From positions 1,846,001 to 1,910,000 of the forward strand of contig NZ_CP106841.1 in NCBI RefSeq assembly GCF_027557445.1: a stretch of DNA of 64,000 bases. The letters run 5' to 3'. The notes beneath the pieces were generated by a model. It worked only from the letters and a program-made list of their open reading frames with translations. It was not told the DNA's origin and did not search any database. This DNA comes from Paenalcaligenes faecalis (GTDB lineage Bacteria; Pseudomonadota; Gammaproteobacteria; Burkholderiales; Burkholderiaceae_B). This document shows positions 26,222 to 36,506 of the stretch, in pieces; position 1 is the stretch's first letter; each line of letters begins with the position of its first letter. The position numbers were made by a program, and so were the translations under genes.

Positions 26222-26424
26222 TGCGCCACCCCGTTCTGCTCTTGCCATGCCTGTGGATCAGCAAGCCACTGACTGACATCAGACTTACGCCATGCGGTTA
26301 CACGTGGGCCCAACTTAACGGGGGCGGGAAAGCGTCCTTGACGCACCCACAGCCATATAGTGCTGTGTGCTATCCCTACTTCTTTGGCTGTTTCTGGTAG
26401 ACGTTGAAAACCTTGTTTACTCAT
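26218..26424 (-). CDS. alpA: AlpA family transcriptional regulator
   Basis: This small MerR-like helix-turn-helix protein has RLPETAKEVGIAHSTIWLWV and RQGRFPAPVKLGPRVTAWRK, the AlpA signature found in P4-like satellites and cryptic prophages. In such elements AlpA/Vis acts as activator and excisionase partner for the nearby integrase. The start at 26424 is preferred (GAGG 8 nt before ATG) over 26442. It begins the leftward operon to rha and the small genes. Direct TGCTAGCA repeats lie upstream. Confidence 0.85.
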   Translation of the reverse strand: MSKQGFQRLPETAKEVGIAHSTIWLWVRQGRFPAPVKLGPRVTAWRKSDVSQWLADPQAWQEQNGVAQ

Positions 26425-26504
26425 TTGCATTACCTCATACACGTTATTAAATCGGTTTGTATGAAGTAAATGTATTTTTAATCAGATTTTCTGTGTACGG
26501 CTCC

Positions 26505-26553
26505 TGCTAGCAGGGTACGTATGTATGCTAGCAAAGTACGTACTATGCTAGCA
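26505..26553. repeat. TGCTAGCA direct repeats upstream of alpA
   Basis: The palindromic octamer TGCTAGCA occurs at 26505, 26526 and 26546, 21 and 20 bp apart. The first two copies are followed by GGTACGTA or AGTACGTA. The third copy overlaps the last codons of the upstream gene. They are placed as an operator or AlpA/excisionase site for the alpA operon. Confidence 0.5.
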
Positions 26554-27220
26554 AAGCCGCCTCCCTTTCCCATGCTGCACACCATCGTTCAATAGTTCGA
26601 CTATTGAAATTATGCCCCTTATCTAGCATATCTCTAGCGAAGGCCGCTTTACTACTATACCTCTCAGGCTGCTGGCGCCATCGCTCCCAGCACCCCTTTA
26701 CAAAAGCTTTGCCCTCGGCCTCTTTACTTTGCTTATGGCGAGTCTTTGCGGCAAGTAAAGCTACCTCTCTCCTACTTTCCGCTGCCGCTATTTTTGACTG
26801 CTCTACCAATAGTTTTTGAATAGGTTCTAAAATCCACAAGTACGATTTATCAGCCCCATCAAGTACACTCCCTCCCTCTCCAGCTAATAAATGCGTATGC
26901 AAATGCACTGACGCCTCAAAATAACTACCATTCAACTTATGGGCCTCATGCAATTGCCAGTTTTTAGTATCGAGTTCATCACGCAGTTGTCTATTTTCCA
27001 TTTCTAGCTCATATAGCTTCGTAGCAACCTCTACAGGATAGGCTTCCTCTAATTCGGCCCATAACTCAGGGTCCTCACGAAAATCTATAGTCTCTCCATA
27101 ACGCCCTGTTACTACACTACGCCCATAGCTTATTTTCGTATATCCATTTGCAGATAAACGCTGCTTACGCTTTCTTTTTCTAAAAGAGCTCAATCTATAG
27201 TCAGATAAAACAATGCTCAT
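26543..27220 (-). CDS. Hypothetical satellite protein with coiled-coil segment
   Basis: The 225-residue protein begins with a very basic stretch (FRKRKRKQRLSANGYTKISY). It continues with a heptad-rich helix (VEVATKLYELEMENRQLRDE) and has a C-terminal region (KQSKEAEGKAFVKGCWERWR, then FARDMLDKGHNFNSRTIERW) like a helix-turn-helix DNA-binding tail found in small phage-related proteins. It lies between integrase and alpA on the same strand. Function unknown; DNA binding is likely from charge and motif. Confidence 0.65.
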   Translation of the reverse strand: MSIVLSDYRLSSFRKRKRKQRLSANGYTKISYGRSVVTGRYGETIDFREDPELWAELEEAYPVEVATKLYELEMENRQLRDELDTKNWQLHEAHKLNGSYFEASVHLHTHLLAGEGGSVLDGADKSYLWILEPIQKLLVEQSKIAAAESRREVALLAAKTRHKQSKEAEGKAFVKGCWERWRQQPERYSSKAAFARDMLDKGHNFNSRTIERWCAAWEREAALLA

Positions 27221-27322
27221 ACGCTCACCTGTCCTAGTAAGCTGTCCAAATAATCAGTAGCTAGTGTCAGACGGTGGACATACCGCTTTTCCCTCGGCCA
27301 AGGTAGACACTAGCGTTAACCG

Positions 27323-28528
27323 TTACCCCGTTTTCTTAGCGGGAAAGTCTAATACATTGCCCTTGCGTAGCCCCTCTAGGTAATCGCCCCACCACTGCAT
27401 CATCTTGGTACGTGGTTCGATATACAGCGCATGGTTATAGGCTGCCGCTACAGCATCACGCTCTTGGTGTGCTAGTTGCAATTCAATATGAGCATGTGGC
27501 CACCCTTTTTCGTGCAGGATAGTAGATGCTACGCCCCTAAAGCCGTGGCCTGTCATACGCCCCCGATACCCTAGCCGATACAAGGCATACAGCACGGTGT
27601 TATTACTCATATGTTTGCTTTTGTAACTCTCACTAGGAAATACATAGTCGCTGCCATAGGAAATGGCTTGCAGGGCTTTTATTATCTCTAGTGCCTGGTC
27701 ACTTAACGGCACTATATGCGGGGTTCGCATTTTCATACGTTCGGCTGGTATTTCCCAACGCTTTGCCTCTAGATCAAACTCTGGCCACGTTGCCTTAATC
27801 AACTCACTGGTACGCACAAAGGTTAAGGCCATTAGCTGCATAGCTAGACGTGTATGGTCGCCCCCTACGTAGCCATCAATATCACTTAACAGCTTAGGTA
27901 GGTCTTTGGCCTCAATACGCACGTAATTACGCTTAGGACGACTTTGTAATATGTCGCTGGGCTGGATACCCGCTACGGGGTTTGTCTCTATCAAGTCGTG
28001 GGCCAAGGCAAAGCGCATAATTTGATTGCATTTTTGTAGCTGCCTACGTGCCATATCAAAGGCCCCACGTTTTTCTATGTCTTGTACCGTTTTGCGTACT
28101 TTACCCGCACTTAAGTCTGCTATGGGTACACCGCCGAGGTCAGGTAATACGTCTATTTCTAATCGCCGCCATACATCAGCGGCATGTTTTTCTGTTATGC
28201 CTGTACGCCATTGCTCAAACCACTGCGTAGCCACGTCTAAAAAGGTTTTGGCCTCGATGCGTAATTGGTCCGCTTTCTTTGCGTCCATTGGATCAGTACC
28301 AGCAGCTAATAGCCGCTTAGCATCTAAGTGGGCATTACGAGCCACCGACAGCGACACCACAGGATAAACACCATACGCAATAGTTTTTCGCTTGCCCTCA
28401 AAACGGTAGTCATAGCGCCAGTACTTGCCCGACTTATTCACGAGCAAATATAGGCCTGTACCGTCTGGCAATTTGTAGGGCTTATCTAGGGGCTTAGCTT
28501 GCCTAATAGCCACGTCCGATAGCTTCAT
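27323..28528 (-). CDS. int: P4-type tyrosine integrase
   Basis: This is a 401-residue P4/CP4-57-type integrase. The N-terminal DUF4102 domain reads MKLSDVAIRQAKPLDKPYKL and DGTGLYLLVNKSGKYWRYDY. The core SAM-like part spans about residues 95-180. The catalytic domain has Arg in TFVRTSELIKATW, HGFRG in TGHGFRGVASTIL, and His and Tyr in LAHQERDAVAAAYNHALYI. It reads away from tRNA-Ser, 164 bp from its 3' end, the usual arrangement. Repeated GACGGTA/TACCGTC boxes overlap and precede its start, suggesting autoregulation or arm binding. It probably inserted the 19.4-28.7 kb element. Confidence 0.93.
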   Translation of the reverse strand: MKLSDVAIRQAKPLDKPYKLPDGTGLYLLVNKSGKYWRYDYRFEGKRKTIAYGVYPVVSLSVARNAHLDAKRLLAAGTDPMDAKKADQLRIEAKTFLDVATQWFEQWRTGITEKHAADVWRRLEIDVLPDLGGVPIADLSAGKVRKTVQDIEKRGAFDMARRQLQKCNQIMRFALAHDLIETNPVAGIQPSDILQSRPKRNYVRIEAKDLPKLLSDIDGYVGGDHTRLAMQLMALTFVRTSELIKATWPEFDLEAKRWEIPAERMKMRTPHIVPLSDQALEIIKALQAISYGSDYVFPSESYKSKHMSNNTVLYALYRLGYRGRMTGHGFRGVASTILHEKGWPHAHIELQLAHQERDAVAAAYNHALYIEPRTKMMQWWGDYLEGLRKGNVLDFPAKKTG

Positions 28529-28585
28529 GACGGTATCTCCTATGACGGTATGAATAGATACCGTCTAAAGTACCGTCACAAGACG
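28529..28585. promoter_or_regulatory. Integrase arm-type/operator boxes
   Basis: GACGGTA and its reverse TACCGTC occur four or more times between 28529 and 28590. The 28559-28582 stretch nearly repeats 19517-19540 at the other end of the element. They lie directly in front of the integrase start and are likely integrase binding sites. Confidence 0.6.
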
Positions 28586-28629
28586 GTATATGTCAATGCA
28601 CACTATTGGACTACTACAGACGACAAAAA

Positions 28630-28656
28630 ACCCGCAAAGCGTTTAACTATGCGGGT
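28630..28656 (-). terminator. Terminator behind tRNA-Ser
   Basis: On the minus strand ACCCGCA pairs with TGCGGGT and is followed by T6. It sits between tRNA-Ser and the integrase and would stop tRNA transcription before int. Confidence 0.75.
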
Positions 28657-28691
28657 CTTTGTACTGTAATACACTTGTTTAGACAGTGTAT

Positions 28692-28784
28692 TGGCGGAGA
28701 TGGAGGGATTCGAACCCTCGATGCGGGTATAAGCCGCATGCTCCCTTAGCAGGGGAGTACCTTCAACCTCTCGGCCACATCTCC
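28692..28784 (-). tRNA. tRNA-Ser (GCU)
   Basis: The minus strand begins GGAGATG and ends CATCTCC-G-CCA with encoded CCA. The anticodon loop CTGCTAA gives GCU, and a long variable arm typical of serine tRNA follows. The T-arm reads GAGGGTTCGAATCCCTC. The 3' half is the insertion target of the adjacent P4-type integrase and remains complete. It lies downstream of lysC on the same strand. Confidence 0.95.
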
Positions 28785-28838
28785 GTAAAGTCATAACTAT
28801 AGCATAACTTTAAATAAAAAAGCTAGCCCTAGAATGCT

Positions 28839-30095
28839 TTAATTTTTCCCTTGATCTAGTTCAAAAACACGGTGCAAAGTACGTACAGCCAGTTCCATGT
28901 ATTTATCATCAATAATCACGGAGGTTTTGATTTCGCTTGTGCTGATCATTTGAATATTGATGCCCTCTTCGGATAAGGCACGGAACATGGTGCTGGCTAC
29001 ACCAGCGTGGCTACGCATACCGATACCGACGATAGAGACTTTACATACTTTGGAGTCAGCAACAATCTCACCAGCACCTGTCGCAGGAGCAATTTGTTTT
29101 TCCAAGATCTCATGGGTGCGTTCTGCATCAGCACGGCTAACAGTAAACGAAAAGTCGGTGGTGCCTTGAACAGATAGGTTTTGCAAAATCATATCCACTT
29201 CGATATTGGCTTCTGCAATGGGGCCTAAGATAGAGTAAGCGACACCGGGGGTGTCAGGCACAGCACGTAAAGTAAATTTGGCCTCATCACGGCTAAAAGC
29301 AATACCAGAAACAACAGCAGCTTCCATTTTTGTGTCTTCCTCGAAGGTAATAAGCGTGCCCGAGGAGTCTTCCTCGTCGATGGGCAATTCAGGATCAGTT
29401 AAAGATGATAGTACGCGAACGGGAACATGGTATTTACCCGCAAATTCCACTGAGCGAATTTGTAGAATTTTAGAACCCAATGAAGCAAGCTCTAACATTT
29501 CCTCAAAGGAAATAACACGCATGCGTCGCGCCTCTGGAACCACACGTGGGTCAGTTGTGTAGACGCCATCCACATCGGTAAAGATTAAACACTCATCAGC
29601 CTTTAACGCCGCTGCCATCGCAACAGCAGAGGTATCTGAGCCACCGCGTCCTAAGGTCGTAATATGCCCTTCGTCATCTATGCCTTGGAAACCCGTCACG
29701 ATCACGACGCGACCCGCATCCAAGTCTGCCTGTACTCGTGTGCCATCAATAGATTTGATACGAGCTTTTGTGTAGGAGGAGTCCGTTTTGACAGGAACCT
29801 GCCAACCTGCATAACTGCGGGCTGGAACACCCATCTCTATTAATGCCATCGCCAATAACGAGCTACTGGCTTGTTCACCGGTAGCAGCAAGCATGTCTTG
29901 CTCACGCGCATTTGGATGGGCAGAGATATCTTTGGCCAAACCGAGTAAACGGTTGGTTTCCCCTGACATCGCCGACGGAACGACCACCACCTGATGTCCG
30001 GCTTTGTGCCATTTGGCAACGCGGCGTGCAACATTTTGGATGCGTTCTACTGAACCCATCGACGTGCCACCATATTTTTGTACGATTAAGGACAT
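28839..30095 (-). CDS. lysC: Aspartate kinase
   Basis: This 418-residue aspartokinase phosphorylates aspartate in the first step to lysine, threonine and methionine. The N-terminal kinase domain has IVQKYGGTSMGSVERI and TLGRGGSDTSAVAMAAAL. Two ACT domains follow from about residue 265 (TPGVAYSILGPIAEANIEVD; GIGMRSHAGVASTMFRAL), so feedback regulation by lysine and threonine is expected. Length and order match the single-domain (not homoserine dehydrogenase-fused) type usual in betaproteobacteria. An internal start for a beta subunit is possible as in some homologues but not shown. Confidence 0.96.
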   Translation of the reverse strand: MSLIVQKYGGTSMGSVERIQNVARRVAKWHKAGHQVVVVPSAMSGETNRLLGLAKDISAHPNAREQDMLAATGEQASSSLLAMALIEMGVPARSYAGWQVPVKTDSSYTKARIKSIDGTRVQADLDAGRVVIVTGFQGIDDEGHITTLGRGGSDTSAVAMAAALKADECLIFTDVDGVYTTDPRVVPEARRMRVISFEEMLELASLGSKILQIRSVEFAGKYHVPVRVLSSLTDPELPIDEEDSSGTLITFEEDTKMEAAVVSGIAFSRDEAKFTLRAVPDTPGVAYSILGPIAEANIEVDMILQNLSVQGTTDFSFTVSRADAERTHEILEKQIAPATGAGEIVADSKVCKVSIVGIGMRSHAGVASTMFRALSEEGINIQMISTSEIKTSVIIDDKYMELAVRTLHRVFELDQGKN

Positions 30096-30147
30096 AATTA
30101 TTACTAACTTAAAAAAGTTGGCTCACACCACGAAAAAAAATAATATT

Positions 30148-31233
30148 TTATTTTGCTTTTGATGCGCTAGTATCAAAATGTAAAAAAACCCGGCCTTTAC
30201 TACAGCACACAAATGCCTTGCCATGTTTAACCTGCATCTGCCGATCAAAACCTAAGGCATGCAGCTGTCGTAATTGACGCATCATATCGTCTAGACGAGC
30301 TTGTGTGGGCATTAACATGCCCTGTTGAGCTAACCAATACCGCAACACCAAAGCTTGACGCGCAACGCTTAGTTTACGCCATAACGCCAAATCAAAACTT
30401 TGATCCGATTCATTCAAATCCAATTGTGCTAAATCTGCTGCTGCCACCTCATTCAGAACCTCGTCGGCCTGTTGACTCTGTTGTGCATGACGCACTAAAA
30501 CCCGCTGCCAACCACGCCAACGTTCATTTAAATGAGGGGTTAAGCGATCACGTAATGCGCCACGCGTGTAATCATCTTGGAGGTTGGTTGGATCCCAAAC
30601 GGGTTCCCAGTGAGAGAGCTTCGCAAACTCATGCGCTACAGCAACCAAATCACTGCGCGGTATCGCCAATAAAGGACGCAAATAAACGAGGCCATTACGC
30701 TCCGTTTTTTCTGCCATGGCCTTCATACCGGTAGGCCCCGCCCCGCGTAGTAATCGCAATAATACCGTTTCAGCCTGGTCATCTAAATGATGGCCTAAAA
30801 AGATATGACGTACACCGGTCAAAGCAGCCATTTGCTCGAAAGCCTGATAACGAGCGGTACGTGCCGCAGACTCTAAGCCATCACCTTGGGTCAAATCAAC
30901 ATGGACTCGTTGAGTATGACAGGCCACACCAAAACGCTGGGCTAAATGGTGCACATGCTGCACCCAGCCCTCAGCTCGCTGCTGTAGTCCATGATGCACA
31001 TGAAAAAAATGCAGGGTAATACCCTGCTGTCGTGCCCATAAGGTGGCATGTAATGCCAACATCGCTGAATCTACACCCCCGCTGCACGCCACAGCCACAT
31101 CAGTGGCCTGATTAGCTAGCATCAGTCGTTGTAGCGCAGCAACTATTTTTTTATTAGCAAGCTGCGCTAAGTGTTCTGTAGAAATGAGCTGATCAGCAAA
31201 GCCCTTAGCTACGGGCTTCTTGGTAGCGTCCAT
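30148..31233 (-). CDS. tilS: tRNA(Ile)-lysidine synthase
   Basis: TilS joins lysine to the wobble cytidine of tRNA-Ile(CAU), so that it reads AUA. The PP-loop motif is [16 protein letters not shown] near residue 50, with [20 protein letters not shown] as the second signature. A C-terminal substrate domain follows. The frame's ATG at 31233 overlaps accA by 29 bp and lacks a clear Shine-Dalgarno, so the exact start is uncertain. Genes accA-tilS-lysC form a compact leftward run. Confidence 0.93.
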   Translation of the reverse strand: MDATKKPVAKGFADQLISTEHLAQLANKKIVAALQRLMLANQATDVAVACSGGVDSAMLALHATLWARQQGITLHFFHVHHGLQQRAEGWVQHVHHLAQRFGVACHTQRVHVDLTQGDGLESAARTARYQAFEQMAALTGVRHIFLGHHLDDQAETVLLRLLRGAGPTGMKAMAEKTERNGLVYLRPLLAIPRSDLVAVAHEFAKLSHWEPVWDPTNLQDDYTRGALRDRLTPHLNERWRGWQRVLVRHAQQSQQADEVLNEVAAADLAQLDLNESDQSFDLALWRKLSVARQALVLRYWLAQQGMLMPTQARLDDMMRQLRQLHALGFDRQMQVKHGKAFVCCSKGRVFLHFDTSASKAK

Positions 31234-32170
31234 AAGATAACAAACGCTCTAAACGTTGTTCACGTAATTGATCTACAGATAAGCCTGACACCTGACGTAA
31301 GGCATCCGCTAATGCGCGACTGAGTTGACGAGCCATGGTGGAAGGATCTCTGTGCGCCCCGCCCACTGGCTCATTGACGACACGATCAATAAGACCGAAG
31401 TCTTTTAATCGATCTGCAGTAATCGCTAAGGCTTCGGCAGCAGTCGATGCTTTATCAGCACTACGCCATAAAATGGAGGCACAGCCCTCTGGGGAAATCA
31501 CGGCATATGTCGCGTACTGCAACATCATGACTACATCACCCACCGCAATCGCTAAGGCACCACCAGACCCCCCCTCACCAATGATGGTGGAGATAATAGG
31601 AACCTTGAGTTCAGCCATCGCATATAAGTTATGACCAATGGCCTCGGACTGACCGCGTTCTTCGGCCCCAATACCGGGGTAAGCTCCGGGTGTATCTACA
31701 AAGGTAAATACAGGTAATTGGAATTTTTCGGCCAAACGCATTAAACGCAAGGCTTTACGGTAACCCTCTGGGCGAGGCATACCAAAATTACGTTTAGCTC
31801 GCTCTTTGGTGTCTCTGCCCTTTTGATGGCCGATCACCATGCATGGTGTACCGTTAAATCGAGCTAACCCACCAATAATCGCTTTATCATCGGCGTACAT
31901 ACGATCGCCATGCAGCTCATGAAAATCCGTGAAGATTTCTCGTACATAATCCAGTGTATAAGGACGCTGAGGATGACGTGCCACTAAGGCAGTTTGCCAC
32001 GGCGTTAGCTTTGCGTAAATACTACGCGCCAAAGCCTGACTTTTTTGCTGTAGACGGCTGACCTCTTCGGAAATATCCACAGCGGAATCCGCCTGTACAA
32101 ATCGCAGTTCGTCTATTTTTTGTTCGAGTTCAGCAATAGGTTGCTCGAACTCTAGGAATGTATTTCGCAT
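31205..32170 (-). CDS. accA: Acetyl-CoA carboxylase carboxyltransferase subunit alpha
   Basis: AccA forms the carboxyltransferase with AccD and transfers CO2 from biotin to acetyl-CoA, the first step of fatty acid synthesis. I place the start at 32170, giving 321 residues, because the protein then opens [20 protein letters not shown], the standard AccA N-terminus; the frame is open 30 codons further but that part is unlike AccA. Conserved [22 protein letters not shown] and [11 protein letters not shown] are present. Confidence 0.96.
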   Translation of the reverse strand: MRNTFLEFEQPIAELEQKIDELRFVQADSAVDISEEVSRLQQKSQALARSIYAKLTPWQTALVARHPQRPYTLDYVREIFTDFHELHGDRMYADDKAIIGGLARFNGTPCMVIGHQKGRDTKERAKRNFGMPRPEGYRKALRLMRLAEKFQLPVFTFVDTPGAYPGIGAEERGQSEAIGHNLYAMAELKVPIISTIIGEGGSGGALAIAVGDVVMMLQYATYAVISPEGCASILWRSADKASTAAEALAITADRLKDFGLIDRVVNEPVGGAHRDPSTMARQLSRALADALRQVSGLSVDQLREQRLERLLSYGRYQEARS

Positions 32171-32187
32171 TGTAGTCTTAGCTCGTA

Positions 32188-32820
32188 TTAATAATGCACT
32201 GCCACAGCATTTAAGCTGCGCCATAAGTGCCACGTTGCCACCGTACACCAAGGAGCCCATGCCTGGGCGACTTCGCGGGCTTCGAAACGCGATACCGGCT
32301 CACCACTAAAATAATGCATGGAAATGGCTTTTAATAAAGCCGCATCATCTAAGGGCAACACATCGGCACGACGCAAGTTAAAAATCAAAAACATTTCGGC
32401 CGTCCAACGACCGATCCCTCGTATCTTGCACAATGCCTTGATGACTTGTTCATTATCCAAGCCATCTAATCGATCAATATCAATTTGACCTTGGGCAAAG
32501 TGTTGAGATACGCCAATAATATATTCAGCTTTGCGTAGCGGCAAACCAATTTCTTGTAAGCTGCCAGCCGAAAGTATAGCGATATTTTCCGGTTCCGGCT
32601 GTAACCCATACTGATCGGAAAAGTTCAGCCACTGTGTATGTGCTGTTTTACGACTGGCCTGTTGAGCCAATATAGCGCGTACCAAGGTCACAAATGGCGA
32701 TACAGACGGCAACGGCCCATCCTCATAACGTGGGATGATTTTACGCAGAATCTGATCATTTTTCATTAACTGCGTCTTTGCCTGATCCCAATACAGGGGT
32801 AAGTCTGGCATGAATGCCAC
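32188..32820 (-). CDS. DNA-3-methyladenine glycosylase (AlkA-like, HhH-GPD)
   Basis: This 210-residue HhH-GPD glycosylase removes alkylated purines in base excision repair. The helix-hairpin-helix is [16 protein letters not shown], and the catalytic Asp is in [17 protein letters not shown]. It is shorter than E. coli AlkA because it lacks the N-terminal TBP-like domain, as usual in this group. It lies between cysS (3-bp gap) and accA in a conserved Alcaligenaceae order. Confidence 0.9.
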   Translation of the reverse strand: MAFMPDLPLYWDQAKTQLMKNDQILRKIIPRYEDGPLPSVSPFVTLVRAILAQQASRKTAHTQWLNFSDQYGLQPEPENIAILSAGSLQEIGLPLRKAEYIIGVSQHFAQGQIDIDRLDGLDNEQVIKALCKIRGIGRWTAEMFLIFNLRRADVLPLDDAALLKAISMHYFSGEPVSRFEAREVAQAWAPWCTVATWHLWRSLNAVAVHY

Positions 32821-32823
32821 CCG

Positions 32824-34272
32824 TTAGGCTCGGCGCCACTGGGTTAGGCCACCTGCTTTGTCTTCGAGCTCAACCCCTTGGTTTTTCAGTTGATCACGAA
32901 TCAAATCAGCAGTGGCAAAATCTCGATTTTCTTTTGCACTTTGACGCTGTGCAATAAGCGCCTCAATCTGCTCGTCTGAAAGCTGTGTATTTGGTTGCAC
33001 CGCATCTTTTACATAGCGTGTCGCTGAGCGCAAATACTGTTGTGGATCCGTTTGCAATAACCCTAACACCCCGCCTAAGGCTTTCATTTGGGCGGTTAGC
33101 TCTGGGGATTTCTCGCGATTTGCTTGGTTTGCCATATCAAACAATACGGCTACAGCACCAGCTGTATTGAAATCATCATTCATCGCATCACGGAAACGCT
33201 TAGCAAAATCACTATCCCAGTCAATTCCTTCGTATTTAGTGGGGCTGATATTAGCTAAGGTTTGGTAGAGTCTATCCAAGGCCTGTTGAGCATCAAACAA
33301 GTTCTCAGGCACGTAGTTCTGCATACTGCGGTAATGATTACGTACAATAAAAAAGCGCAGCATTTCGGCTTCTCTGGGGTTAGCCTGATAGCTAGCCTGA
33401 TCATCGGCCACACCATTGGTAATCGTCTGACGAATCGTACGGAAATTACCCAACGATTTAGACATTTTGTCTGCATCGACCATTAAGGGGCCACAATGCA
33501 TCCAAACAGAAGCCATCTCGCCACCAAAGGCACCTTCGGATTGGGCGATCTCATTTTCGTGATGTGGGAATTTCAAGTCTGGCCCGCCGCCATGAATATC
33601 TAAAGGCATGCCTAACAATGCGTTACTCATGGCTGAACACTCAATATGCCAGCCTGGGCGACCTAAACCATAAGGGGACTCCCATTTGGATTCAGCCGGT
33701 TCCTCTGGCTTTGCTGATTTCCAGAGAACAAAATCCAATGGATCTCGTTTGCCTGCCGATACGGCCACACGTTCTCCGGCACGTAAATCATCTAAGGTTT
33801 TACCTGATAATTTGCCATAGCCCTCGAACTGGCGCACCGCGTAATTCACGTCACCGTCCTCACCCTGATAGGCCAAACCCTTGTCTTCGAGCAATTTAAT
33901 AATGCCCAGCATATCGCCTACGTGTTGCGTAGCGCGCGGCTCTAAATCAGGAGACTGTACACCCAAGGCTTTTTCATCAGCATGCATCGCATCAATATAA
34001 AAGCTAGTGACGTCTTGCATACGCACATTACGCTCTACAGCGCGGCGAATAATCTTGTCATCAATATCCGTGATGTTACGCACATAGCTCACCTGATAGC
34101 CCATTGTGCGTAGCCAGCGTTGAATCACATCAAAGCTCACCAACATACGAGCATGGCCTAGATGACAAAAATCATAGACGGTCATACCACATACATACAT
34201 GCGGACTTTGCCCGGCTCAATAGGTTGAAAAATTTCTTTAGTACGTGATAGAGAGCTATAAATACGCAACAT
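32824..34272 (-). CDS. cysS: Cysteinyl-tRNA synthetase
   Basis: This class I synthetase of 482 residues has the first zinc Cys in [10 protein letters not shown], the HIGH-type motif HLGHARM, the second zinc cluster in WHIECSAM and [11 protein letters not shown], and the KMSKS motif in [12 protein letters not shown]. It charges tRNA-Cys. Length and motifs are complete. It leads the leftward cysS-alkA-accA-tilS-lysC group. Confidence 0.97.
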   Translation of the reverse strand: MLRIYSSLSRTKEIFQPIEPGKVRMYVCGMTVYDFCHLGHARMLVSFDVIQRWLRTMGYQVSYVRNITDIDDKIIRRAVERNVRMQDVTSFYIDAMHADEKALGVQSPDLEPRATQHVGDMLGIIKLLEDKGLAYQGEDGDVNYAVRQFEGYGKLSGKTLDDLRAGERVAVSAGKRDPLDFVLWKSAKPEEPAESKWESPYGLGRPGWHIECSAMSNALLGMPLDIHGGGPDLKFPHHENEIAQSEGAFGGEMASVWMHCGPLMVDADKMSKSLGNFRTIRQTITNGVADDQASYQANPREAEMLRFFIVRNHYRSMQNYVPENLFDAQQALDRLYQTLANISPTKYEGIDWDSDFAKRFRDAMNDDFNTAGAVAVLFDMANQANREKSPELTAQMKALGGVLGLLQTDPQQYLRSATRYVKDAVQPNTQLSDEQIEALIAQRQSAKENRDFATADLIRDQLKNQGVELEDKAGGLTQWRRA

Positions 34273-34398
34273 AGGGGGTATTATCTGAAAATAAAAGGCT
34301 AAAATAGGTGGTCTTTAAGTATAACAAGGCTACTCGTGCGCGTGTCGCTTATAATGCCCATTATTGTTTTACCTTTACGCCTTATAGGGATCTTGCCT

Positions 34399-35028
34399 GT
34401 GCAAAAAACAACCAAATCCATTTATAAAATCATAACGGCACTCTGCTGTAGCGTCGGTCTTTCGTTGTCAGTACAGGCTCAACAAGATCCGATCTTCAAT
34501 GACGCTCCCGCAGCACCTAGGGGCTGGCAACCTTTAGTACGCGCCTTAGATGCGCTCACACCTAAAGTCGATACGTCTTTGGCTCTGACGCCTAAAGACA
34601 TTACTGATCGTATCACAGCCCTTTTAAATAACGGTCAAAATCAAGACGCATTATCTGCTATTCAAAAACGTCTAGAGCAACGTGAAGCCAATGCCGAAAT
34701 AGGTGTAGATGTACAACTCTTGTTTTTACAGGGCCGCGCTTATTCCCAATTAGGGCAACACGAAAAGGCGGTAGAGTCCTATCGCCAATTAACTGTTTTT
34801 TATCCTGAGCTGCCTGAGCCTTGGAATAACTTAGCTACCGAATACATGCGACAACATAAGTTGGACTTAGCCAAAGAGGCCTTAGATATGGCGTTATTAG
34901 CCAATCCTCAGTTTCAGCTTGCTTTGCAAAACCAAGGCGAGCTGCTGCTAATGTTAGCCCACGAATCCTTTAAAAACGCAGGTAATACTCAACGCTCTAA
35001 AGACACCGAATATATCTTGCAACAGTGA
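34399..35028 (+). CDS. Exported TPR-repeat protein
   Basis: I choose the GTG at 34399 (AGGGA 8 nt upstream). It gives a 209-residue protein with a signal peptide ([20 protein letters not shown], cleavage near VQA-QQ); in-frame starts at 34336 and 34354 add residues without a better signal. The mature part has two to three TPR units ([60 protein letters not shown]). It is probably a periplasmic scaffold. It overlaps the isomerase frame's upstream region by a few bases; the operon continues to lpxH. Confidence 0.8.
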   Translation: MQKTTKSIYKIITALCCSVGLSLSVQAQQDPIFNDAPAAPRGWQPLVRALDALTPKVDTSLALTPKDITDRITALLNNGQNQDALSAIQKRLEQREANAEIGVDVQLLFLQGRAYSQLGQHEKAVESYRQLTVFYPELPEPWNNLATEYMRQHKLDLAKEALDMALLANPQFQLALQNQGELLLMLAHESFKNAGNTQRSKDTEYILQQ

Positions 35029-35051
35029 TCTCAACAACGGAAGCCTTTACA

Positions 35052-35696
35052 ATGCTGAAATTCTTCACTATAAGACAAGCTTTGCGTCTACAACGCAATG
35101 CTATTTTTTTGCTGGGCCTAATGATAGCAGCGCTTAGTTTATCAACAGCCCAAGCAACCACACTTTCTACCACACAAGGTACTGATATGAGCACAAACCC
35201 ACACGTTTTATTAAAAACCAATAAAGGCGACATTACGATTGAGTTGGACGCCGAAAAAGCCCCTAAAACTGTAGAAAACTTTCTTAACTACGTTAATTCT
35301 GGTTTTTACAATGGCACCATCTTCCACCGTGTAATTAACAACTTCATGGTTCAAGGCGGTGGTTTTGAGGTCGGTATGGCTCAAAAAGACACCAATGCCC
35401 CAGTAGAAAACGAAGCGAACAATGGTTTGAAAAATGATCGCTACACGTTAGCTATGGCTCGCACAAATGACCCTCATTCCGCGACAGCACAGTTTTTTAT
35501 TAACGTCGCTGATAATGATTTCCTAAACCACACAAACCCAACGCCTAATGGTTGGGGCTATGCGGTATTTGGTAAGGTTATCGCTGGTAATGAAGTCGTA
35601 GATGCCATTAAAGGCGTAAAAACAGGTAGCAAAGGTTTCCATCAAGACGTGCCTGTGGATGACGTGATTATCGAAAGCGCCACCCTTGTTGAGTAA
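35052..35696 (+). CDS. ppiB: Cyclophilin-type peptidyl-prolyl isomerase with signal peptide
   Basis: The core ([48 protein letters not shown]) is a cyclophilin of the cytoplasmic PpiB type. In front of it is an extension with a signal-like segment ([21 protein letters not shown]) from the ATG at 35052, which has GGAAG 8 nt upstream. A second in-frame ATG at 35187 has AAGGT upstream and would make a standard cytosolic PpiB ([20 protein letters not shown]). One gene may therefore give both periplasmic and cytosolic forms, or it may be a ppiA-ppiB fusion. It overlaps lpxH by 11 bp. Confidence 0.88.
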   Translation: MLKFFTIRQALRLQRNAIFLLGLMIAALSLSTAQATTLSTTQGTDMSTNPHVLLKTNKGDITIELDAEKAPKTVENFLNYVNSGFYNGTIFHRVINNFMVQGGGFEVGMAQKDTNAPVENEANNGLKNDRYTLAMARTNDPHSATAQFFINVADNDFLNHTNPTPNGWGYAVFGKVIAGNEVVDAIKGVKTGSKGFHQDVPVDDVIIESATLVE

Positions 35697-36504
35697 ACTT
35701 CAACTACACGGTGATGTGTGGCTTGCTGCTGATATCCATTTAGGGCCTAATAGCCCTAAAACCGCCCATGCGTTTTATCAGTTTTTACAGCAAGCCCAAC
35801 ACGAAGCTGGGGCTCTCATTCTATGCGGAGATATTTTCCACGCATGGATTGGGGCCGACGTGGCTGTGGACCCGCCCCCGTGGCTGGCCCATGCCATTTA
35901 CCACTTCAGGAATACAGCCTTAGACCTCCCCATTTTCTTCATGCGGGGCAATCGTGACTTTCTATTGGATTCACGCATGGCGCATTATGTGGGGGCTCAA
36001 ATGCTGGACGATCAGGTTATTCTACAAACAGACCATCATCGCCTGCTGCTAACACATGGTGATGAGCTTTGTACGGATGATGTGGCATATCAAAAATTTC
36101 GCCATCGTGTCCGAGGCAAACGCCTACAACAGTTTTTCTTAAAGCTGCCCTTGCTTTGGCGCCAACGTATAGCAGGTGGTTTACGAAAAAAAAGCAGCCA
36201 AAAACAAAAACATCTTCTGCCTGCCATTAGCGACGTCAATGAAACAAGTTGCGTAGAACTGTTAAAAAAACATGATGAGCATATTCTCGTTCATGGCCAT
36301 ACTCATCGCCCTGCGCTGCATCGTATGCAAGATACCGAAGGGCATAATTACAGTCGCATCGTGCTGCCTGACTGGGAATACGATCACACAGAGCCCACCC
36401 GCTCTGGTTGGCTGGCATTGCAGGCTGACGGGCAAATTGCACTACATCGGCTCCATCAGCCTACCGTGCGATTTAAATTAAAAAAACCACACGAACTTTC
36501 TTAG
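35686..36504 (+). CDS. lpxH: UDP-2,3-diacylglucosamine diphosphatase
   Basis: LpxH removes UMP from UDP-2,3-diacylglucosamine in lipid A synthesis. Metallophosphoesterase motifs are [42 protein letters not shown] and [10 protein letters not shown]. The start is unclear: a TTG at 35686 or 35689 overlaps the isomerase stop. It is 272 residues at most, slightly longer than E. coli LpxH because of the C-terminus. Confidence 0.93.
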   Translation: MLSKLQLHGDVWLAADIHLGPNSPKTAHAFYQFLQQAQHEAGALILCGDIFHAWIGADVAVDPPPWLAHAIYHFRNTALDLPIFFMRGNRDFLLDSRMAHYVGAQMLDDQVILQTDHHRLLLTHGDELCTDDVAYQKFRHRVRGKRLQQFFLKLPLLWRQRIAGGLRKKSSQKQKHLLPAISDVNETSCVELLKKHDEHILVHGHTHRPALHRMQDTEGHNYSRIVLPDWEYDHTEPTRSGWLALQADGQIALHRLHQPTVRFKLKKPHELS

Positions 36505-36506
36505 GT

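Noticed and set aside
28603-28794. Frame across tRNA-Ser
   Set aside because: It is a translation of the tRNA gene and its terminator.
30096-30147. Lysine riboswitch before lysC
   Set aside because: Only 52 bp separate tilS and lysC, too short for the L-box, and no conserved element is seen.
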